In this document: in pieces, positions 17,782 through 25,642 of the stretch
Layout: every line of letters begins with the position of its first letter
Position numbering within the stretch: position 1 is the stretch's first letter
Assembly: GCF_001418005.1 (NCBI RefSeq)
Contig: NZ_LIOL01000001.1
Location: 248,001-312,000, forward strand
DNA: 64,000 bases
DNA from: Chelatococcus sambhunathii
GTDB taxonomy: Bacteria > Pseudomonadota > Alphaproteobacteria > Rhizobiales > Beijerinckiaceae
Direction of reading: 5' to 3'
Made by a program: the position numbers and the translations under genes
Notes under the pieces: model-generated
Database searches by the model: none
Told to the model about the DNA's origin: nothing
Seen by the model: only the letters and a program-made list of their open reading frames with translations

Positions 17782-19113
17782 CTATGCGTCGTCGATGGCG
17801 CTCGTGTTGCTCTGGCCGTTGCCGCCGCTGACGATATCCTGGTCAAAGCCGGCGAAGTTGAAGGCGAACGCCTGGGAGACGCTGGCAGCGTTGGTATTGC
17901 TGTCGTTGTCCATGAGGTAATTGGCCTGGCTGACGCTGTAACTGTCGTTGCTGTTGCCAAAGCCGCCAAAACCGCTGTCACCGATCCACGACGTATTGCT
18001 CTGGCCGTTGCCGCCGCTCGTGATGCTCTGGTCGATCGCGGCGACATTGCCGAAGCCGAGTTGTGCCACCACCCCGACATTCGTGTTGATGTCGTTGTCG
18101 AACATGATGTTCTGCTGGCCGACATCGAACTCGTCATTGTTGCTGCCGGCGCCGAAGCCGAGGCCAAAGTCGCTGATGTTGGAGGTGTTCGACTGTCCGT
18201 TGCCGCCGCTGACGATGCTCTGCCCCACGCCTGCGACATTCCCGAACCCGGCCTGCTGGATGGTGGTCAGGTTCATGTTCTGGTCGTTGTCGTAGAGACC
18301 GTTGAACTGGCTCACCTCATAGTGGTCATTGTCGCTGAAGGCCCCGAGACCGAGGCTGAAGTCGGAGATGTTGGAGGTGTTGGACTGGCCGTTGCCGCCA
18401 CTGTCGATGCTTTGCCCCACTCCGGCGATGTTGAGGCCGCCGAACTGCGCGATACCGGCGCCGTTGGCGTTGGCGTCGTTGTCGTACATGTTGTTGGTCT
18501 GGCCGGTCCAGTAGCTGTCGTTGCCGTTGCCGAGGCCAAACGAGAAGCCCGTGTCGCCGATCCAGGTGCTGTTGCTCTGTCCGTTGCCGCCGCTCGTGAT
18601 GCTCTGATCGACGCCTGCGAAATTCAGACCGCCGATCTGCGTAATGTTGCCGATCTGCATGTTCTGGTCGTTATCGGCCATGCCATTGTACTGGTCCACC
18701 CGGTATTCGTCGTTGTTGTTGAACCAGCCGCCGGCGAAGCCGCTGTCCTGAATGGCGGACGTGTTGGACTGTCCGTTGCCGCCACTCGTCGTCTGTTGCG
18801 CCAGGCCGCCGAAGTTGAACAGCCCGGCTTGGTTGAGCGTGCCGACATTGGCGTTGGCGTCACTGTCGAGCATCTCGTTGTCCTGGTCGACGGAATAATA
18901 GTCATTTCCGTTGAACCAGCCGCCAGCGCCGCCGGCATCCGTGATCCAGGACGTGTTGCTCTGGCCGTTGCCGCCGCTGCTGATGCCCTGCACGGCACCG
19001 CCGAAATTGAAGAGGCCGACTTGGTTCGCCGTGCCGACATTCATGTTGAAGTCGGAATCGTTCAAGCCATTATTCTGGTCGACTTCATAGGTGTCATTGT
19101 CGTTCAGGGGCAT
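17782..19113 (-). CDS. Tandem 64-residue repeat protein, predicted amyloid-like type I secretion substrate
   Basis: 443 residues, almost entirely seven tandem repeats beginning at residue 6: five of exactly 64 residues, one of 63, and a last one cut to 55. Each repeat runs NDxYxVxQxN, then DNDxNxN, a Q/G/N/F-rich stretch, then SGGNGQSNTS, which is almost invariant. There is no lysine or cysteine, one arginine, one histidine and one proline, giving a very acidic Asn/Gln/Gly/Ser-rich protein. Regularly spaced Gln and Asn recall curlin repeats and suggest a beta-solenoid or amyloid fibre; this is inference. No signal peptide and first place in an ABC/HlyD operon point to type I export. GGGAG lies 7 bp before the ATG. 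Confidence 0.85.
   Translation of the reverse strand: MPLNDNDTYEVDQNNGLNDSDFNMNVGTANQVGLFNFGGAVQGISSGGNGQSNTSWITDAGGAGGWFNGNDYYSVDQDNEMLDSDANANVGTLNQAGLFNFGGLAQQTTSGGNGQSNTSAIQDSGFAGGWFNNNDEYRVDQYNGMADNDQNMQIGNITQIGGLNFAGVDQSITSGGNGQSNSTWIGDTGFSFGLGNGNDSYWTGQTNNMYDNDANANGAGIAQFGGLNIAGVGQSIDSGGNGQSNTSNISDFSLGLGAFSDNDHYEVSQFNGLYDNDQNMNLTTIQQAGFGNVAGVGQSIVSGGNGQSNTSNISDFGLGFGAGSNNDEFDVGQQNIMFDNDINTNVGVVAQLGFGNVAAIDQSITSGGNGQSNTSWIGDSGFGGFGNSNDSYSVSQANYLMDNDSNTNAASVSQAFAFNFAGFDQDIVSGGNGQSNTSAIDDA
17785..19098 (-). repeat. Seven in-frame tandem repeats, 192-bp period
   Basis: Coding repeats of the protein above: five units of 192 bp, one of 189 bp and a terminal unit of 165 bp. The segment coding the SGGNGQSN block is most conserved in DNA; intervening parts differ at many codons, so the array is old rather than a recent expansion. 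Confidence 0.9.
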
Positions 19114-19464
19114 ATCGTCTCTCCCTCGCAGAATAGAAACGCAGCACTTTTCTCTATGAATACGAGACAGGTTCGATTACACAGCGTCGACGAATGGCAC
19201 CGAGGTTGTCGAAGCCCGAAGGTTTCAACCAAGCCATTGTGTCGCTTCTTCTTGACCCCGCGAGTATGTCATTCCGGGAGAGGAGGAGAAGCCTATCAAC
19301 TAATGCGTTTCGATTAGCGCAGATGAAAGAAGCCCAATCGAGAGTTCACCGGCGCGGGTGCGAGAATGCGTTCCTCGAACGTCCGAGGCGGCACGACGTC
19401 CGCCCCTCCCGCAGGGAACGGCAGGCCGAGCGACAGAGCGGAAGTTGCTGATGGATCGCCGCTA
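19114..19464. other. Intergenic region carrying the promoter side of the secretion operon
   Basis: 351 bases between the repeat-protein start and the KDPGal aldolase stop. No credible gene and no strong hairpin are seen. The bases next to 19114 must hold the minus-strand promoter and ribosome-binding site of the repeat-protein operon; I cannot assign a sigma-factor motif. Confidence 0.6.
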
Positions 19465-20094
19465 TCAGGCGCCGAAGGCCACCGCGCCCGCGGCCACGAA
19501 GCGTTCGCCCGCGCGGGCGATCTGCTCAAGCGTCATGCCCGGCTTGTAAAGGGCCGAGCCGATGCCGAAGCCATCGGCGCCGGCCCGCGCGAATTCGGCC
19601 ATGTTCTCCGGCGAGATGCCCCCGACGGGCAAGATCTTCAGATCCCGCGGCAGGACCGAGCGCAGCGCCTTGACCCCCGCCATGCCGACGACTTCCGCCG
19701 GGAATATCTTCACCGCCTCGGCGCCGGCCCGGCGTGCCGCAAAGATCTCCGACGGGGTCATGCAGCCCGGGAGCACGTCGAGCCCGCGCCCGAGCGCCAT
19801 CGTCACCACCGCCTCGTCGAAATGGGGGCTGATGACGATGCGCCCGCCCGCGTCGGCCACCGCCTTCACCTCCGCAGTCGTCGTCACCGTACCGGCGCCG
19901 ATCAGTACGCGCTCGCCGAAGGCCTGCGCGAGGCGCGCAATGCTGTCGAGGGGCTGAGGCGAGTTGAGAGGAACCTCGACGATGGAAAAGCCCGCATCGA
20001 CCAGCACCTGGCCGACGGCAACGGCCTCGTCCGGCGCCACCCCGCGCAGGATGGCGATAAGCGGGCGGGTTGCCAGAGCTTCGACGAGACGCAT
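19465..20094 (-). CDS. dgoA: 2-dehydro-3-deoxy-6-phosphogalactonate aldolase
   Basis: Class I aldolase that splits KDPGal into pyruvate and glyceraldehyde 3-phosphate in De Ley-Doudoroff galactose catabolism. The 209 residues match the KDPG/KDPGal family: LIAILRGV with the catalytic Glu region (DAGFSIVEVPLNSPQPLDSI), VLIGAGTV, and the Schiff-base lysine in AEAVKIFPAE. The VPLNSP motif favours the galactonate enzyme over KDPG aldolase (Eda). GGGAGGA precedes the ATG. No kinase or dehydratase of the pathway is adjacent, so it stands alone here. Confidence 0.9.
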   Translation of the reverse strand: MRLVEALATRPLIAILRGVAPDEAVAVGQVLVDAGFSIVEVPLNSPQPLDSIARLAQAFGERVLIGAGTVTTTAEVKAVADAGGRIVISPHFDEAVVTMALGRGLDVLPGCMTPSEIFAARRAGAEAVKIFPAEVVGMAGVKALRSVLPRDLKILPVGGISPENMAEFARAGADGFGIGSALYKPGMTLEQIARAGERFVAAGAVAFGA

Positions 20095-20220
20095 CGCTTC
20101 CTCCCGGGGCCGGCTGCGGGGTCCGCCGCCTCATGCCGCTCCGTTTAGCGCAGACCGGCGCCGCGAGCCATGCCGATCAAGCTGATCATGCCGGCTCGCC
20201 ATGCGCTGACATTTGCGCTT

Positions 20221-21390
20221 TCACGGATCTCCGGCCGGATCGGGCGCGTCGACGAGCCCGGGCTGCTGCTCGGCCTCATCCATGGGCTGGCGTGTGAAGC
20301 CGCGCACCGTCGGGCTCGTTTCCTCCGCGTCGCGGCGGATCTCGACCGGGCTCAGCACATAGGCCGTCACCAGTTCGGCGATGGAGCGCAGTGCATGCAT
20401 GTGGATGCGCTCGTAGCCGTGCGAGGCGTCGATGCCGAAGGTGATGAGGGCCGCGCGCACATCGTGCCCCGCGACCACCGCCGAGGCGGAATCCGACCTG
20501 TAGAAGCGGAAGATGTCCTTCTGGTAGCGGATGTCGTTGTCACGGCACAGACGCACCAGCTTCTGCGTCAGGTGGAAGTCGAACGGCCCCGTCTGGTCCG
20601 CCATGGCGATGGTAACGCCGAACTCGTCCGAGTTCTGCCCCGGCCCCGTCGTCCCGTTGTCGATGGCGACGATCGATGCAACGTCGTTGGCGAGCGCCGC
20701 CGAGGCACCGACCCCTGTCTCCTCCGCGATGGTGAAGACGAAGTGCGTATCCACTTCCGGCTGCGCGCCTTCGGCCTTGAGGGCCTTGAGCGCAGCCAGA
20801 AGGATGGCGACGCCTCCCTTGTCGTCGAGGTGGCGCGAGACGATGAAGCCGTTGTGCAGGAACTCCGGCTGTGGGTCGATGGCGACCGTGTCGCCGACGT
20901 CGATGCCGAGATGGACAAGGTCGCGCGGGCTGCGGGCCAGCGCGTCGACGCGCAGTTCCACGTAGGGCCAGCCGGTGGGCTGGCTGTCGACCTCGTCGTT
21001 GAAGATATGGCCCGAGGCCTTGAGCGGCAGGATGGTGCCGCGATAGGCGCCCTTCTCGGCGAAGATCGTCGCGCGCGCGCCCTCGGCGAAACGGGCCGAC
21101 CAGGTGCCGATCGGCACGAGCTCGAGCCGGCCGTTCTCCTTCAGCCGTTTCACCTGCGCACCGAGCGTGTCGACATGGGCGATGAGCGCCCGCGCCGGCT
21201 TGCTCTCACGCCCCGGCAGGACGGCGCGGATGGCGCCGCGGCGCGTCAGCTCGTAGGACAGGCCGAGCCGTTCGATCTCGAGGCAGACCTCGCGCACGAT
21301 CGTATCGGTGTAGCCCGTCGGGCTCGGGATGTTCAGGAGCCGTGCCAGCACGGCGGCGAGATAGGCCGTGTCGATGGTCAGGCGCTGCAT
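20221..21390 (-). CDS. M42-type peptidase of the NAGGN osmoprotectant cluster
   Basis: Metallo-aminopeptidase-like protein of 389 residues. Zinc-ligand motifs are visible: ALIAHVDTLGAQV, SRHLDDKGGVA, TIAEETGVGASA, and the late ITFGIDASHGYERIH. In N-acetylglutaminylglutamine amide (NAGGN) clusters this peptidase is the conserved third gene; its precise step is unproven, possibly NAGGN turnover. Its start overlaps the end of the synthetase gene by 13 bp, which shows tight coupling. The last 25 residues are a Pro/Asp/Glu-rich tail. Confidence 0.92.
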   Translation of the reverse strand: MQRLTIDTAYLAAVLARLLNIPSPTGYTDTIVREVCLEIERLGLSYELTRRGAIRAVLPGRESKPARALIAHVDTLGAQVKRLKENGRLELVPIGTWSARFAEGARATIFAEKGAYRGTILPLKASGHIFNDEVDSQPTGWPYVELRVDALARSPRDLVHLGIDVGDTVAIDPQPEFLHNGFIVSRHLDDKGGVAILLAALKALKAEGAQPEVDTHFVFTIAEETGVGASAALANDVASIVAIDNGTTGPGQNSDEFGVTIAMADQTGPFDFHLTQKLVRLCRDNDIRYQKDIFRFYRSDSASAVVAGHDVRAALITFGIDASHGYERIHMHALRSIAELVTAYVLSPVEIRRDAEETSPTVRGFTRQPMDEAEQQPGLVDAPDPAGDP

Positions 21391-23186
21391 CGGTCTCGCC
21401 CCTCGAGAAGCGCCGCCTGCCGCACCGCCGCCGGCACCGAGAGCGGGAACAGCAGGTCGACGAAGCGCTCGGCCGTGGGCTGCGGCTCGTGGTTGGCGAG
21501 GCCGGGCCGCTCGTTCGCCTCGATGAAGGCATAGTCGGGCTCGCGCGGCGAGCGCACCATGAGGTCGATGCCGACGACGGGGATCTCGATGGCCCGCGCC
21601 GCCGCCACCGCCGCCGCAACGAGGCGCGGATGCACCTCGCCGGTCACGTCGTGGATGGTGCCACCGGTGTGCAGGTTCGCGGTGCGCCGCACGGCGATCT
21701 CCTCGCCCTGGTCAGCGACATCGTCGAGACCGTAGCCGGCCGCCGCCACGCAGCGCTCCGTCTCGGCATCGAGCGGGATGGTGGATTCCCCGCCCGTCGC
21801 CGCCGCCCGCCGGCGGCTCTGGCGCTCGATCAACTCGCGGATGGTGGCGCGCCCGTCTCCCACGACCCGCGCCGGCCGCCGCACGGCGGCGGCGACGAGA
21901 CGATAGTCGATGACGACGAGACGCAGGTCCTCGCCCGCGACGCGCTGCTCCACGAGCACGCGGTCGCAATAGAGCTTGGCCGTCGCGATGGCCTCATCGA
22001 GGTGCTCCATCGTCTCCACGCCGACGGCGATGCCCCGGCCCTGCTCGCCGCGCGCCGGCTTGACGACCAGCGAGCCATGCTCGGCGAGGAAGGCCTCCAG
22101 CGCCTCCCGGCCGTCGGCCTCGATCTGCGCCGGAACGGTGAGCCCCGCCCGCTCGACGACCCGGCGGGTAACGGCCTTGTCGTCGCAGATGGACATGGCG
22201 ACGCCGGTCGTCAGCTCGGACAGGCTCTCGCGGCAATGCACCGTGCGCCCGCCGTAGGAGAGGCGGAAGAAGCCGCCCGGCGCATCCGTCACCTGCACGT
22301 CGATGCCGCGGCGGCGCGCCTCGTCGACGATGATGCGGGCGTAGGGGTTGAGCTCCGCCTCGGGCCCGGGGCCGACGAACAGCCGCTCGTTGATCTGGTT
22401 CTTGCGCTTCAGGGTGAAGAACGGCACGCGATAGAAGCCAAGCTTCTCGTAGAGCGCGATGGCCTGCTCGTTGTCGTGCAGCACGGACAAGTCGGTGAAG
22501 GCGGCGCCGCGCGCCTTGAAATATTCGACGATGTGGCGCACCAGCGCCTCGCCGATGCCGGGCCGAGTCGCCTGGGGATCGACCGCGAGGCACCAGAGCG
22601 AGGAGCCGCGGGCCGGATCGCCGAAGGCCCGGCCGTGGTCGACGCCCATCACCGTGCCGATGACGTTGCCCGTAAGTTCGTCCTCGACGACGAAGCAGGT
22701 CACAGCACGGCTGTCGCGCTGCGACCAGAAGAAGTCGGGCCGCACGGGCACCATGCCGCGCGTCGCGTAAATGCGGTTGACCGCATCGGCATCGCCGGCC
22801 GAGGCGAGGCGCCGGATGAAGAAGCCGGCCGGGCGCCGGCGGGCCGTCTTGTAGGTCGCGAGGTCGAGCCGGTAGGTGTGCGAGGGATCGAGGAACATCT
22901 CCTGCGGCGCGAGCGACAGCACCACGTGCGGGTCGCGCACGTAGACGGCGATGTCGCGCCGCTCCGGCGCCTCGGCGCGCATGGTCTCGACGAGCGCCTC
23001 GGCGCTCTCGAAGGTCTGGCCGAAGAGGAGGCGCCCCCAGCCGCAGTCGACCGCCGCACCTGTCTTCGTCTGTTGCGTATCGCTCTCCCGCCCCTCGCCG
23101 AAGGGCGGCACCATGGCCTGGTTGCGCATGCGCTCGAGGCGGTGGGCATAGGCGCCGCGCCCGCGCCGCGATGTCGAACCCGTCAT
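21378..23186 (-). CDS. ngg: N-acetylglutaminylglutamine synthetase
   Basis: 602-residue bifunctional enzyme that makes the dipeptide N-acetylglutaminylglutamine, precursor of the osmolyte NAGGN. The N-terminal part holds a GNAT acetyltransferase fold (GSSLWCLAVDPQATRPGIGEALVRH, DLSVLHDNEQAIALYEKLGF). The C-terminal half is an ATP-grasp ligase (SLVVKPARGEQGRGIAVGV, DLMVRSPREPDYAFIEANERPG). ATG at 23186 has GGGGAG upstream; the open frame above it is antisense to the amidotransferase gene. Middle gene of the cluster. Confidence 0.95.
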   Translation of the reverse strand: MTGSTSRRGRGAYAHRLERMRNQAMVPPFGEGRESDTQQTKTGAAVDCGWGRLLFGQTFESAEALVETMRAEAPERRDIAVYVRDPHVVLSLAPQEMFLDPSHTYRLDLATYKTARRRPAGFFIRRLASAGDADAVNRIYATRGMVPVRPDFFWSQRDSRAVTCFVVEDELTGNVIGTVMGVDHGRAFGDPARGSSLWCLAVDPQATRPGIGEALVRHIVEYFKARGAAFTDLSVLHDNEQAIALYEKLGFYRVPFFTLKRKNQINERLFVGPGPEAELNPYARIIVDEARRRGIDVQVTDAPGGFFRLSYGGRTVHCRESLSELTTGVAMSICDDKAVTRRVVERAGLTVPAQIEADGREALEAFLAEHGSLVVKPARGEQGRGIAVGVETMEHLDEAIATAKLYCDRVLVEQRVAGEDLRLVVIDYRLVAAAVRRPARVVGDGRATIRELIERQSRRRAAATGGESTIPLDAETERCVAAAGYGLDDVADQGEEIAVRRTANLHTGGTIHDVTGEVHPRLVAAAVAAARAIEIPVVGIDLMVRSPREPDYAFIEANERPGLANHEPQPTAERFVDLLFPLSVPAAVRQAALLEGRDRCSA

Positions 23187-23200
23187 GCCTGTCTCCCCGG

Positions 23201-24976
23201 TCAAAGCCCGTGCGTCTGCAGCCACATCTCGAGCAGGGCGACCTGCCACAGCTCGGAGCCCCGAAGGGGCGTGATGGCGCTCTTGGGATCGGCGAACAGC
23301 CGCTCGAGATAGCGCTGGTCGAACAGGCCGCGCTCGCGCGCCTTCTGCGAGGTCAGCGCCGACTTGACCATCTCGAGCGTCGACCCTTCGATGTATTTGA
23401 GGGCCGGCACCGGAAAATAGCCCTTCTTGCGGTCGATGACCTCGTGCGGGATGACCTGCCGCGCCGCCTCCTTGAGGACGCCCTTGCCGCCCTGGCTGAG
23501 CTTGTGCTCGGACGGGATGCGCGCGGCGAGTTCCGCCAGCTCGTAGTCGAGGAAGGGCACCCGCGCCTCGAGACCCCACGCCATCGTCATGTTGTCGACG
23601 CGCTTCACCGGATCGTCCACCAGCATCACGGTGGAATCGAGCCTCAGCGCCTTGTCGACCGGATCGTCCGCGCCGGGCATGGCGAAGTGCTGCTCGACGA
23701 AGGCGCGCGCCTCGTCCCGCGACAGGTGCCAATCGGGATTGAGATGGGTGCCGAGCCGCCCGTTGTCCCGGTCGAAGAAATGCCGGGCATAGTCGTCGAC
23801 CGGCGCGTTGGAGCTGGCGAGCGGTGGATACCAGTGATAGCCGCCGAAGATCTCGTCCGCCCCCTGCCCCGACTGCACCACCTTGATGTGCTTCGCCACT
23901 TCCTGCGACAGGAGGAAGAAGCCGACATTGTCGTAGGACACCATCGGCTCGGACATGGCCTCGATGGTCGCCGGCAGCGCCTCCAGCATGCGCGTTGAGG
24001 GGATGAAGATCTTGTGGTGGTCGGTGTCGTAGTGCCGGGCGATGAGATCCGAATAGACGAACTCGTCGCCCTTCTCCCCGTTCGCCTCCTCGAAGCCGAT
24101 GGAGAAGGTCATCAGCCCCTTCTGCCCCTCCTCGGCCAGAAGGCCGACGATGACGCTGGAATCGACGCCGCCCGAGAGCAGCACGCCTACCGGCACGTCT
24201 GCCACCATGCGCCGCCTCACGGCCTGCCGCAGGGAGGCGAGCACCATGTCGCGCCACTCCTCGGCCGAGCGCGCGACGTCCGCGGGCGTCCGCGTGAAAT
24301 CGAGGCGCCAGAACTGCGTATCCTTCTGCGTGCCGTCCGGCTCGATCACCCGCACGGTCGCAGGCGGCAGCTTGCGCACGCCCTTGAGCATCGTGCGCGG
24401 CGCCGGCACCACGGCGTGGAACGTCATGTAATGCTGCAGCGCCACCCGGTCGATCGTCACGTCCACCTTGCCCGTCGCCACCAGCGCCGGCAGCGAGGAG
24501 GCGAACATCAGCGCGCCGTCCGCCTCGGCGAGATAGAGCGGCTTGATGCCGAAGCGGTCGCGCGCCAGGACGACGCGGCCGCTGTCGCGCTCGTGGATGG
24601 CGAAGGCGAACATGCCGTTGAAGCGCTTGACGCAATCGATGCCCCAGGCGTGATAGGCTTTGAGGATCACCTCGGTGTCGCCGTGCGAGAAGAAGCGATA
24701 GCCGAGGCCGGCGAGTTCCTCGCGCAGTTCGGGGTAGTTGTAGATGCAGCCGTTGAAGGCGATCGTCAGGCCGAGGTCGGCGTCGACCATCGGCTGTTCG
24801 GCCTTGTTGGTGAGATCGATGATCTTGAGGCGGCGATGGCCGAAGCCGACACGGCCGCGCGCCACGACGCCGCCGGAATCGGGTCCGCGCGGTGTCATCA
24901 CCCCCGTCATCCGCTCCAGCATGGCGATGTCCGCAGAGCGTCCGTCGAACCTCAGCTCACCACAAATTCCGCACAT
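23201..24976 (-). CDS. asnO: N-acetylglutaminylglutamine amidotransferase (asparagine synthetase-like)
   Basis: Converts N-acetylglutaminylglutamine to its amide, the compatible solute NAGGN, using glutamine nitrogen. The 591 residues start Met-Cys (MCGICGELRFDG), which places the nucleophilic Cys at position 2 and fixes the start at 24976. A class II glutaminase domain (NGCIYNYPELR, SHGDTEVIL) precedes the synthetase domain with PP-loop LLSGGVDSSVIVGL and the VQSGQGADEIFGGYHW motif. First gene of the NAGGN operon; the synthetase begins 14 bp after its stop. Confidence 0.95.
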   Translation of the reverse strand: MCGICGELRFDGRSADIAMLERMTGVMTPRGPDSGGVVARGRVGFGHRRLKIIDLTNKAEQPMVDADLGLTIAFNGCIYNYPELREELAGLGYRFFSHGDTEVILKAYHAWGIDCVKRFNGMFAFAIHERDSGRVVLARDRFGIKPLYLAEADGALMFASSLPALVATGKVDVTIDRVALQHYMTFHAVVPAPRTMLKGVRKLPPATVRVIEPDGTQKDTQFWRLDFTRTPADVARSAEEWRDMVLASLRQAVRRRMVADVPVGVLLSGGVDSSVIVGLLAEEGQKGLMTFSIGFEEANGEKGDEFVYSDLIARHYDTDHHKIFIPSTRMLEALPATIEAMSEPMVSYDNVGFFLLSQEVAKHIKVVQSGQGADEIFGGYHWYPPLASSNAPVDDYARHFFDRDNGRLGTHLNPDWHLSRDEARAFVEQHFAMPGADDPVDKALRLDSTVMLVDDPVKRVDNMTMAWGLEARVPFLDYELAELAARIPSEHKLSQGGKGVLKEAARQVIPHEVIDRKKGYFPVPALKYIEGSTLEMVKSALTSQKARERGLFDQRYLERLFADPKSAITPLRGSELWQVALLEMWLQTHGL

Positions 24977-25033
24977 CGATCCGTCGATCTCCCCGATGAC
25001 CGGCGCTTCAGGCCGGCGCCTCACGATAGATAA

Positions 25034-25075
25034 TTTGATATCTAATCTTTACAAGGCGAATGTTTTGATGTCAAA
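25034..25075. promoter_or_regulatory. Two operator-like palindromes, 30 bp apart, between NAGGN operon and MarR gene
   Basis: TTTGATATCTAA (25034-25045) and TTTGATGTCAAA (25064-25075, a perfect dyad) repeat the same 12-bp motif exactly 30 bp apart, about three helical turns. Both lie in the short AT-rich region between divergent genes. Likely sites of the adjacent MarR protein; binding is inferred. Confidence 0.6.
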
Positions 25076-25093
25076 TTAATGGCGGAGCAAGCC

Positions 25094-25642
25094 ATGAAAG
25101 TTGATGAACGTCAGACAGTCCCGGTGGGTTCCGGGCTGGGGGAAGCCGGATCGAGCGCCGGTGGTTCCATGCGCATCCTGCCGGCGCAGGACGACCTGCA
25201 GGCCCTGTCGAAGGCCATCCGCCGCATCGTGCATGTGATGGAGACGCGCTCGAAGGCGATCTCGCGCTCGGTGGGCCTCACCACGTCGCAGATCGTCATC
25301 CTGCAAGGTGTCGCCGACCTCGGCGAGGTGACGACGAACGCCCTCTCCCGCTATGCCGACCTGACCCCGGCAACCGTCGTCGTGACCCTGGAGAAGCTCG
25401 AGGGGCGCGGCCTCGTCGAGCGCTACCGCAACGTCGTCGACCGGCGCATCGTCCACACCCGGCTGACCCCGGCGGGGCGGGACGTGCTCGCGGCAGCCCC
25501 GTCCCTCCTGCCCGACGAGGCGGCGGCCATGCTCGCGGCCCTGCCCGCCGGTGAACGCGCCGGTCTCGTCAGCGCCGTGCGCAACCTCGCCGACATGATG
25601 GAGAAGACAGGGAGCGCGGTGCCCGCGCCCATCGGCTCATGA
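25094..25642 (+). CDS. MarR family winged-helix regulator
   Basis: 182 residues with a central MarR winged helix (SRSVGLTTSQIVILQGVADL, TTNALSRYADLTPATVVVTLEKLEGRGLVERYRNV as successive segments, then VDRRIVHTRLTPAGRDVL, the wing). ATG at 25094 is preferred because GGAG stands 7 bp upstream; the ATG at 25079 abuts an operator-like site and has no ribosome-binding site. Divergent from the NAGGN operon, it is probably its osmotic regulator. Its stop overlaps the convergent P-type ATPase gene by 6 bp. Confidence 0.9.
   Translation: MKVDERQTVPVGSGLGEAGSSAGGSMRILPAQDDLQALSKAIRRIVHVMETRSKAISRSVGLTTSQIVILQGVADLGEVTTNALSRYADLTPATVVVTLEKLEGRGLVERYRNVVDRRIVHTRLTPAGRDVLAAAPSLLPDEAAAMLAALPAGERAGLVSAVRNLADMMEKTGSAVPAPIGS

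Noticed and set aside
17785-19098. Tandem array as a CRISPR or satellite repeat
   Set aside because: Units are 192 bp, in frame and protein-conserved, with no short direct repeats separated by unique spacers and no cas genes.
15898-19317. Plus-strand open reading frame of 1,139 codons opposite the two repeat proteins
   Set aside because: It is the antisense of GC-rich repeated coding DNA. Both minus-strand genes have ribosome-binding sites and share related protein repeats; the plus frame runs through two genes and their junction.
23187-24635. Extension of the NAGGN synthetase frame to 1,085 codons
   Set aside because: The extension is a shadow of the asparagine-synthetase-like gene on the same strand in another frame; the ATG at 23186 has a good ribosome-binding site.
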